In this document: one piece after another, positions 15,285 through 21,104 of the stretch
Position numbering within the stretch: position 1 is the stretch's first letter
Layout of the letters: each line of letters begins with the position of its first letter
From: CAKRHR01 sp964423195
GTDB taxonomy: Bacteria > Bacillota > Clostridia > Lachnospirales > Lachnospiraceae
Length of the DNA stretch: 21,104 bases
Direction of reading: 5' to 3'
NCBI GenBank assembly: GCA_964423195.1
Contig: CAYRDY010000031.1
Coordinates: 1-21,104, forward strand
Program-made: the position numbers and the translations under genes
Notes under the pieces: model-generated
Database searches by the model: none
What the model was told of the DNA's origin: nothing
Seen by the model: the letters and a program-made list of their open reading frames with translations, nothing else

Positions 15285-16274
15285 ATGGCGACATTCAAAG
15301 ATGTGGTTGGTCATGAGCAGATTATTGCTCAGTTGAGCAGTGCGCTGAAAAATAAGAAAATCTCGCACGCGTATATTTTTAACGGTGCGGACGGTACCGG
15401 AAAAAATATGCTCGCGAAAGCCTTCGCGAAGGCGCTGCAGTGTGAGGCCGGTTACGGGGATGCCTGTGATATGTGCGCTTCCTGTCACCAGACAGACACG
15501 GGGAATCAGCCGGATATCAAGTGGGTCACGCATGAAAAGGGGAAGTCGATCGGCGTGGACGACATCAGGCTTCAGCTGAACAGCGATATTGCGGTCAAGC
15601 CTTACAGCAGCAAGTATAAGATCTATATCGTCGACGAGGCGGAAAAAATGACAGCGGGTGCGCAGAACGCGCTCCTGAAAACGATCGAGGAGCCGCCGGC
15701 GTACGGTATTATCATGCTTCTGACAAACAATATCGACGCGCTGCTGCCGACGATCCGATCAAGGTGTGTGACACTGAATATGAAGCCGGCGACATTTGAC
15801 AAAGTCGTGGCGTTTCTGATGGACAAATATCAGGTGCCGGATTATAAGGCGCGGATCTGCGCGGCATTTGCCCAGGGAAATGTCGGCCGTGCGGTGCGGA
15901 TGGCGCTCTCCGCCGATTTTAATGAGCTGCAGGAGGATGTCCTGTACATTGTGAAGAATGTGGACGAGATGGACGTCTACGAGGTCATGAATGCCGTGAA
16001 AAATCTTTCCGAACATAAGGCGGATATTTATGATATTATTGATATGATGATGGTCTGGTATCGGGATGTGCTGATGCTCAAGATCACCAATGATATCAAT
16101 TTGCTGGTTTATAAAGATGAGTACAGCGCATTGAACCGGCGCGCCCAGAAAACTTCTTTTGACGGTCTGGACACGATTATCCAGGGGCTTGAGAAGGCGA
16201 AGGTGCGTCTGCGGGCAAATGTCAATTTTGACCTCACCCTGGAATTGATGTTGCTGACGATAAAGGAGAACTGA
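15285..16274 (+). CDS. holB: DNA polymerase III subunit delta'
   Basis: A 329-aa clamp-loader subunit. FKDVVGHEQII at the start, then a P-loop-like GADGTGKN (~34-41) in which the final Ser/Thr is Asn. The zinc module is C53, C61, C64, C67, and Walker-B-like IVDEAEKM, TIEEPP and RSRC (the SRC motif) follow. Delta' does not hydrolyse ATP in known clamp loaders, so the degenerate P-loop fits. With delta and DnaX it opens and loads the sliding clamp. The SD is AAGGAG 11-16 nt upstream. Its stop is separated from ricT by one base, so the two are translationally linked, as in many Firmicutes (holB-yaaT). Confidence 0.95.
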   Translation: MATFKDVVGHEQIIAQLSSALKNKKISHAYIFNGADGTGKNMLAKAFAKALQCEAGYGDACDMCASCHQTDTGNQPDIKWVTHEKGKSIGVDDIRLQLNSDIAVKPYSSKYKIYIVDEAEKMTAGAQNALLKTIEEPPAYGIIMLLTNNIDALLPTIRSRCVTLNMKPATFDKVVAFLMDKYQVPDYKARICAAFAQGNVGRAVRMALSADFNELQEDVLYIVKNVDEMDVYEVMNAVKNLSEHKADIYDIIDMMMVWYRDVLMLKITNDINLLVYKDEYSALNRRAQKTSFDGLDTIIQGLEKAKVRLRANVNFDLTLELMLLTIKEN

Positions 16275-16275
16275 G

Positions 16276-17187
16276 ATGGTAAATGTGATTGGCGTCCGCT
16301 TCAGACAGGCGGGAAAAATATATTATTTTGATCCTCTGGATTATGACATTGAGGTCGGACAGAATGTGATCGTGGAGACGGCCCGCGGCGTGGAGTACGG
16401 CCGCGTGATGATCGGTCCGCGCGAGGTGGACGATAAGAAGGTGGTTTCGCCCCTGAAGCCGGTGATTCGTGTGGCGACGCCGGAGGACGACGCGATTGCC
16501 GCCGAGAATAAGGAAAAAGAGAGGGAGGCCTTTAAGATCTGTTTGGAAAAGATTGCCAAACACGGCCTTGAGATGAAGCTGGTCGACGTGGAATACACGT
16601 TTGACAACAATAAGATCATGTTTTATTTTACGGCGGACGGGCGCATCGATTTCCGGGAACTGGTGAAGGATCTCGCCGGTGTGTTTAAGACGAGGATTGA
16701 GCTGCGCCAGATCGGCGTGCGCGACGAGACGAAACTGATGGGAGGCGTCGGCATTTGCGGGCGCTGCCTGTGCTGCAACTGCTATATGTCGGAATTTGTG
16801 CCGGTATCGATCAAGATGGCGAAAGAGCAGAATCTGTCGCTGAATCCCTCAAAGATTTCCGGCGTCTGCGGGCGCCTGATGTGCTGCCTGAAAAATGAGC
16901 AGGAGACCTATGAATACCTCAACAGCAAGCTGCCGAATATCGGCGATCATGTGACGACGGACGACGGCTTCAAGGGTGAGGTGTCCGACGTCAATGTGCT
17001 GCGGCAGCTGGTGAAAGTGATTATCACGCTGGACAATGACGAGAAGGAGATCAGAGAATACAAAGTGAAGGAGCTCCGGTTTAAACCGAAACGACGCAAA
17101 GAAAAGGAAAAGGTCAATATTTCCTCTGAAGAGATGAAAGAGCTCTCCGCGCTGGAGAAGGACAGCGGGCCGTCAGCGTTGTCATGA
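16276..17187 (+). CDS. ricT: RicT/YaaT, PSP1-domain protein of the Y-complex
   Basis: 303 aa. The N-terminal part VIGVRFRQAGKIYYFDP is typical, and the PSP1 C-terminal core contains the Cys-rich blocks C161/C164/C166/C167/C169 (ICGRCLCCNC) and C198/C203/C204 (GVCGRLMCC). In B. subtilis RicT (YaaT) forms a complex with RicA and RicF that carries Fe-S clusters and promotes RNase Y-dependent mRNA maturation, with effects on Spo0A phosphorylation and competence. The tail is Lys/Glu-rich and probably disordered. It starts 1 nt after the holB stop, with the SD AAAGGAG inside holB. Confidence 0.95.
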   Translation: MVNVIGVRFRQAGKIYYFDPLDYDIEVGQNVIVETARGVEYGRVMIGPREVDDKKVVSPLKPVIRVATPEDDAIAAENKEKEREAFKICLEKIAKHGLEMKLVDVEYTFDNNKIMFYFTADGRIDFRELVKDLAGVFKTRIELRQIGVRDETKLMGGVGICGRCLCCNCYMSEFVPVSIKMAKEQNLSLNPSKISGVCGRLMCCLKNEQETYEYLNSKLPNIGDHVTTDDGFKGEVSDVNVLRQLVKVIITLDNDEKEIREYKVKELRFKPKRRKEKEKVNISSEEMKELSALEKDSGPSALS

Positions 17188-17214
17188 GAAAAATGCGTCA
17201 ATAAAGAGGAAATT

Positions 17215-17961
17215 ATGGATGAACAGAGGGTTGAGTTAAAAGAGGGCGAGCGGTTGGATGACCTGGAGCGCAACGGCTATCGGATCATCCAGAATCCGAA
17301 AAAGTTTTGCTTCGGGATGGATGCGGTGCTTTTATCGGGTTTTGCAAAGGCCGGAAAGGGTGAGCGGGTCATCGACCTCGGCACCGGCACGGGGATCATC
17401 CCGATTCTGATGAGTGCCAAGACAGAGGCAAAATCTTTTGTTGGACTGGAAATTCAGCCGGAGAGCGCCGCGATGGCGCGGCGGAGTGTGGCGCTCAACC
17501 ATTTGCAGGACAGGATCTCCATCGCGGAGGGAGATATAAAAACCGCCTCAAGACAATTCGGCAGGAGCGCCTTTGAGGTGGTGACCTGCAATCCGCCGTA
17601 TATGACGCAGCTGCACGGCCTGCAGAATCCGGAGGCCCCGAAGGCGATCGCCCGACATGAGATATTGTGTAAACTTGAGGACGTGGTGCGGGAGGCGGCC
17701 GCGCTCTTATGTCCCGGCGGGCGGTTTTATCTGGTGCACCGGCCATTCCGTCTGGTGGAGATTTTCACGGCCATGACAAAGTACCGGCTGGAGCCGAAGC
17801 GGATGCGGATGGTGCATCCGTTTGTGGACAGGGCGCCGAATATGGTGCTGATCGAGGCGGTCAAAGGCGCCAATTCGCGGCTTGCGGTGGAGAAGCCGCT
17901 GATTGTCTTTGAGTCGCGGGGCGTGTATACGAGAGAGATTCGGGATGTTTACGGATATTAG
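17215..17961 (+). CDS. tRNA1(Val) (adenine-N6)-methyltransferase family protein (YabB/TrmN6-like)
   Basis: 248 aa, SD AGAGGAA 4 nt before ATG. A class I SAM-dependent methyltransferase: DDLERNGYRIIQN and FCFGMDAVLLSGF (~32-43) at the N-terminus are diagnostic of the YabB/YfiC group, with the SAM motif VIDLGTGTG (~52-60) and the catalytic NPPY (~126-129), typical of N6-adenine methylation. The E. coli relative methylates A37 of tRNA1(Val). Position after holB-ricT matches Firmicutes synteny. The usual next gene, rsmI, is absent; an aminopeptidase gene follows after a short repeat-containing spacer. Confidence 0.92.
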   Translation: MDEQRVELKEGERLDDLERNGYRIIQNPKKFCFGMDAVLLSGFAKAGKGERVIDLGTGTGIIPILMSAKTEAKSFVGLEIQPESAAMARRSVALNHLQDRISIAEGDIKTASRQFGRSAFEVVTCNPPYMTQLHGLQNPEAPKAIARHEILCKLEDVVREAAALLCPGGRFYLVHRPFRLVEIFTAMTKYRLEPKRMRMVHPFVDRAPNMVLIEAVKGANSRLAVEKPLIVFESRGVYTREIRDVYGY

Positions 17962-18014
17962 AGATTTGATGTCTACGGAAAAGAGAATCGATGTCTGCGA
18001 ATAAAAAAAGATTC
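17944..18014 (+). repeat. Imperfect tandem repeat at the 3' end of the methyltransferase gene
   Basis: Three copies beginning GATGTTTACGGA (17944), GATGTCTACGGA (17968) and GATGTCTGCGAA (17990), each followed by an AAGAGATT-like end; unit lengths 24, 22 and 25 bp. The first encodes the last residues of the protein (DVYGY). The others are beyond the stop codon. Confidence 0.6.
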
Positions 18015-18056
18015 AATATTTATCAGGAAAAAGTGAAATGAAAGGTGTGTCAGAAG

Positions 18057-19289
18057 ATGAATTTTGAGGAGAAATTGCAGCAGTATGCGCGGCTGGTGGC
18101 GCGCTGTGGGATCCATGTGGAGGCGGGGCAGGATATTGTGCTGCGCACGCCGGTGGACTGCGCGGATTTTACGCGGATGATCGTGAAAGAGCTCTACGAG
18201 GCGGGCGCAAGGGATGTCATTGTCCAGTGGAGTGACGACAAGATCGGGCGTATGCGCTTTGAATATGCGCCGATGGAAGTGTTTGAGACATTTCCGCAGT
18301 GGAAGGTGGACGAAAATCTGGCTTATGCGAAAGCAGGCGACGGTTTTGTGACGGTCACAGGGACGGATCCGGAGGCATTCAAGGGTGTGGATGTCGATAA
18401 AATGGTGGCTGCCAACAAGGCCTCCGACGCTGCCAATAAAGAGTTTATCAATATGATGCTGCGCATGGATTTCAAGTGGAATGTGGTCGCCGTGCCGACG
18501 CTTGAGTGGGCGAAGAAAGTCTTTCCGGATACGCTGGAGGATGAGGCGGTCGCCAAACTGTGGGATGCCATTTTCCACACGATGCGCATCGGCGAGGGCG
18601 ATGCTGTCGCCCGTTGGGAGGCCCACGCGAACAACCTGGCGGAGAAATGCCGGATTCTCAACAAATATCAGTTTGACGCCCTGCACTATGAAAACAGCCT
18701 TGGGACGGATTTCACGGTCGGCCTTGTGGAAGGACACCACTGGGAGGGCGGCGCCGATACCGCGGATAGCGGTGTCAAGTTTTTCGCGAATATGCCGACC
18801 GAGGAGATTTTTACCATGCCGCACCGCCTGAGGGCCGAGGGCAGACTGGTCAGCTCCATGCCGCTGAGCTACAATGGCAATATGATCGATCACTTTTCCC
18901 TGACTTTTAAAGAAGGCAGGGTGGTGGATTTCTCGGCTGAGGAGGGCGAGGATGTGCTCTCCCGTATGCTGGATATGGATGAGGGCGCGCGTCGCCTCGG
19001 CGAGGTCGCTCTGGTGCCGTATGCGTCGCCGATCTCTGACCTTGGCATCCTTTTCTATAATACATTGTTTGATGAAAACGCATCCTGCCATTTCGCGCTG
19101 GGCGCCAGCTACCCGACAAATATGGACGGCAGCGAGGGGCTTAGCGAGGATGAACTCAAAGAGAGGGGCGGAAATGCCTCGATGATCCATGTCGATTTCA
19201 TGGTGGGCACGAGAGACCTCTCCGTGACAGGCCTCACCAAAGACGGCAGGAAGGTGCCGGTCTTCCGGAACGGGAACTGGGCGATCTGA
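18057..19289 (+). CDS. ampS: M29 family aminopeptidase (AmpS/thermophilic aminopeptidase type)
   Basis: 410 aa from ATG 18057 (AAAGGTG 9 nt upstream); a GTG at 18045 is too close to that SD. All metal and catalytic positions known for M29 peptidases are present at the standard numbering: E250 (TEEIFTMP), E316 (LGEVALVP), H345 (CHFALG), Y352, H378 and D380 (MIHVDFM). The enzyme removes N-terminal residues using two metal ions and is cytosolic. Length is normal for the family. A strong hairpin terminator follows at 19351. No clear promoter was found, so it may be read through from the upstream cluster. Confidence 0.94.
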   Translation: MNFEEKLQQYARLVARCGIHVEAGQDIVLRTPVDCADFTRMIVKELYEAGARDVIVQWSDDKIGRMRFEYAPMEVFETFPQWKVDENLAYAKAGDGFVTVTGTDPEAFKGVDVDKMVAANKASDAANKEFINMMLRMDFKWNVVAVPTLEWAKKVFPDTLEDEAVAKLWDAIFHTMRIGEGDAVARWEAHANNLAEKCRILNKYQFDALHYENSLGTDFTVGLVEGHHWEGGADTADSGVKFFANMPTEEIFTMPHRLRAEGRLVSSMPLSYNGNMIDHFSLTFKEGRVVDFSAEEGEDVLSRMLDMDEGARRLGEVALVPYASPISDLGILFYNTLFDENASCHFALGASYPTNMDGSEGLSEDELKERGGNASMIHVDFMVGTRDLSVTGLTKDGRKVPVFRNGNWAI

Positions 19290-19350
19290 GGCTTACAGAT
19301 CATTTTCCGCTATTTTCAGTCAGGAATTTTCTCTTCCGCAATATTTTGAC

Positions 19351-19391
19351 AAAAGGGCAGAGGCCATCAAGTAAATGGCCTCTGCCCTTTT
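19351..19391 (+). terminator. Strong intrinsic terminator after ampS
   Basis: Perfect 17-bp inverted repeat, AAAAGGGCAGAGGCCAT (19351-19367) and its complement (19375-19391), with a 7-nt loop. T-runs at the ends allow function on both strands. Confidence 0.92.
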
Positions 19392-19555
19392 CGTGATAAA
19401 TCAGTTGCTTTGGGCTTGCTTTTTCGTGATAAATCAGTTGCTTTGGGCTTGCTTTTTCGTGATAAATCAGCCGTCTTGAACTTGCTTTTTCGTGATAAAT
19501 CAGCCGACTTCAACTTGCTTTTTCGTGACAAATCGACCATTCTGAACTTGCTTTT
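19391..19555 (+). repeat. Five 33-bp tandem repeats upstream of the ATPase gene
   Basis: Units start at 19391, 19424, 19457, 19490 and 19523, each exactly 33 bp and beginning TCGTGATAAATC (TCGTGACAAATC in the fifth). A partial sixth (TCGTGAATC) starts at 19556. Each ends CTTGCTTTT. Copies 1 and 2 are identical; copies 3-5 differ mostly in a 12-bp central block. The array begins at the terminator's 3' end and finishes inside the ATPase promoter. Confidence 0.93.
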
Positions 19556-19576
19556 TCGTGAATCTTATGATATACT
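19548..19576 (+). promoter_or_regulatory. Predicted promoter of the DUF4143 ATPase gene, with -35 from the last repeat
   Basis: TTGCTT (19548-19553) at the end of repeat five, 17-bp spacer, TATACT (19571-19576). Start near 19583 would leave the ATG at 19581 untranscribed, supporting ATG 19638 as the real start. The same TTGCTT word occurs in each repeat, but only the last has a -10 behind it. Confidence 0.6.
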
Positions 19577-19637
19577 GTGAATGTTTAGCGGCGTGTGGCC
19601 GGGCTTCGTGTGGGAAAACTTTTTGAAAGGCTGTGGT

Positions 19638-20978
19638 ATGTTGAAACGGAAGATCTATGATGCGCTTCTTTCATGGAAGCAAAAGAGCCACGGGCAAACC
19701 GCGCTGCTCATTGATGGGGCGCGTCGTGTCGGAAAGAGTTATATTGCCGAGCGCTTTGCCCGACGGGAGTACAAAAGTCATATCATTATTGATTTTGGAA
19801 ATGTTTCGCAGGATATTCTTGATCTCTTTCTCTATGAAAGCACGGATTTAGATCTTTTTTTTGCAAAACTTGGCGTATTTTATTCAACTGCGCTTTATGA
19901 AAGGGAGTCATTGATCGTATTTGACGAGGTGCAGCAATTTCCGCGGGCAAGACAGTTCATCAAGTACCTTGTGGCCGATGGCCGATATGATTATCTTGAG
20001 ACGGGATCACTGATCCGTCTGAAAAAAAATACGGAAGATATCATTATTCCATCTGAGGAGGAGCATATTGAGATGTTTCCGATGGATTTTGAGGAATTCC
20101 TCTGGGCTCTGGGCGACGAGGTGACGGTTCCATTGATCCGCAGATGCTTTGAGACCAGAGCTCCCCTCGGCCAGGCGCTGCATCGCAAGGTGATGAATGA
20201 CTTCCGGCAGTACATGCTGGTCGGGGGGATGCCCCAGTCCATTCTCGCTTATATCAATGGCAAGGATTTTGAGGCGTCAGACGAGGCGAAGCGAAGGATT
20301 CTTCGCCTGTATCGGGATGACATTTCCAAGTTTGCCGCCGGATATGAGGAGAAGGTCTATGCCGTGTTCGATGGTATTCCTGGGCAGCTCTCCAGAAAAG
20401 AAAAAAAATACAGATTGTCCGCGATCAATAAAAACGCCCGGTTTCGCGCCTATGAGGATTCCTTTATCTGGTTGAATGAAGCGATGGTAGTAAACACATG
20501 TTTCAATGCCACGGATCCCAATGTCGGCCTTGCCCTCAGCGCGGATTATGCCACGCAGAAATGTTATATGGCGGACACCGGCCTGCTTGTCACGCAGACC
20601 TTTATGGATCGGGCGTTTACAGACAATGCGTTTTACAGGGCGGTACTCTTCGACAAACTTGACATCAATGAGGGGATGATCATGGAAAACATTGTCGCGC
20701 AGATGCTGCGACGCAATGGCCATAGGCTTTATTTCTATTCGCGGAGTGACAGCGAAAACCGCGAAAATCATATGGAGATAGATTTCCTGATCACCGAGCG
20801 TAAGAAAATTTCGCCGATTGAGGTGAAGTCCGGCAATTACCGGTCCCATGCCTCGCTGGATAAATTCAGGAGGAAATTCTCCCAGAAGATCGGCACGCCA
20901 TATATTCTCTACCCCAAAGATGTGATGGAAAAGGATGGAATCTGGCATCTGCCGCTGTATATGGCGATGTTTCTGTGA
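19638..20978 (+). CDS. AAA_14 / DUF4143 family ATPase
   Basis: 446 aa from ATG 19638 (GAAAGG, 7-nt spacing). Domains: AAA_14 P-loop (Walker A GARRVGKS ~27-34, Walker B IVFDEVQQFP, then TGSLIRL), a middle region with FPMDFEEFLWALG and YMLVGGMPQSI typical of this family, and a C-terminal DUF4143 with MADTGLL and a PD-(D/E)XK-like pair EIDF (~380-383) and IEVKS (~394-398). These proteins are common, often multi-copy, in anaerobic Firmicutes and Bacteroidetes. Their function is unsettled, and defence or mobile-element links are suggested only by distribution. The gene has its own promoter, overlapped by the repeat array, and is followed 10 nt later by another ORF, probably co-transcribed. Confidence 0.9.
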   Translation: MLKRKIYDALLSWKQKSHGQTALLIDGARRVGKSYIAERFARREYKSHIIIDFGNVSQDILDLFLYESTDLDLFFAKLGVFYSTALYERESLIVFDEVQQFPRARQFIKYLVADGRYDYLETGSLIRLKKNTEDIIIPSEEEHIEMFPMDFEEFLWALGDEVTVPLIRRCFETRAPLGQALHRKVMNDFRQYMLVGGMPQSILAYINGKDFEASDEAKRRILRLYRDDISKFAAGYEEKVYAVFDGIPGQLSRKEKKYRLSAINKNARFRAYEDSFIWLNEAMVVNTCFNATDPNVGLALSADYATQKCYMADTGLLVTQTFMDRAFTDNAFYRAVLFDKLDINEGMIMENIVAQMLRRNGHRLYFYSRSDSENRENHMEIDFLITERKKISPIEVKSGNYRSHASLDKFRRKFSQKIGTPYILYPKDVMEKDGIWHLPLYMAMFL

Positions 20979-20988
20979 AGGATGTCTT

Positions 20989-21104
20989 ATGAAGGTTTAC
21001 TTTTTTTGCATTTGTGTGGGCGATTACAAAAGGAGACCCAATGTCGTAGGCGGCCATGAGACGGCAAGGCCGAGTGATGTTCCCGGACGCATGGCGGCAT
21101 TGCT
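20989..21104 (+). CDS. Start of an unidentified ORF, cut by the window edge
   Basis: ATG 20989 has GAAGGA 6 nt upstream and the frame stays open to the end of the window (38 codons, starting MKVYFFCICVGDYKRRP). It would be co-transcribed with the ATPase gene. The visible residues match no family I recognise, and the frame could still close just past the edge. Confidence 0.4.
   Translation, partial: MKVYFFCICVGDYKRRPNVVGGHETARPSDVPGRMAAL

Noticed and set aside
19391..19555. CRISPR array
   Set aside because: The 33-bp units are directly adjacent and nearly identical throughout, without unique spacers, and no cas genes are nearby.

Overview
The window looks like chromosomal DNA from a strictly anaerobic Clostridia, most likely a Lachnospiraceae-type gut bacterium. 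The reasons are an oxygen-sensitive class III ribonucleotide reductase with its activase, a reverse rubrerythrin next to a PerR-type regulator, Firmicutes-style SD sites and promoters, and the gene order guanylate kinase-like / holB / ricT / tRNA methyltransferase. It is a draft assembly: two runs of exactly 100 N (13004-13103 and 14312-14411) are scaffold gaps. Almost everything reads on the + strand. I saw no rRNA, tRNA, CRISPR array or intact insertion sequence.

Region 1 (1-3127) has the 3' end of an Rpn/PD-(D/E)XK-type gene with an in-frame 24-bp tandem repeat, then a large DinG/XPD-type helicase fused to an N-terminal PD-(D/E)XK nuclease-like domain.

Region 2 (3131-7424) covers anaerobic dNTP synthesis and peroxide defence. 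A promoter with two NrdR-type boxes 31 bp apart precedes nrdD. nrdD ends before its glycyl-radical segment; that segment is a separate 54-codon ORF with its own strong SD, and it overlaps nrdG. A PerR-like gene and a reverse rubrerythrin gene follow. Each has a good sigma-A promoter whose start region is covered by the same type of palindrome (AGTAA-N3-TTACT), which suggests one peroxide-sensing circuit. A terminator closes the block.

Region 3 (7457-11157) has a zinc-ribbon/membrane/TPM-domain protein, a terminator, an orphan minus-strand ORF that resembles part of a rolling-circle Rep protein but lacks the HUH histidines, and an Asp/Glu racemase family gene behind a clear promoter.

Region 4 (11158-19289) is a long co-directional housekeeping cluster: a structured intergenic stretch, a MurE-like ligase, an Orn/Lys/Arg decarboxylase-fold PLP enzyme (interrupted by a gap), a guanylate kinase-like protein, DNA polymerase III delta' (holB), RicT, a tRNA1(Val)-type adenine methyltransferase, and an M29 aminopeptidase. 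A strong hairpin terminator ends it.

Region 5 (19391-21104) has five 33-bp tandem repeats running into the promoter of an AAA_14/DUF4143 ATPase, followed by the start of an unidentified gene cut by the window edge. The observations most worth following up are the split NrdD, the repeat array feeding the ATPase promoter, and the orphan Rep-like gene.
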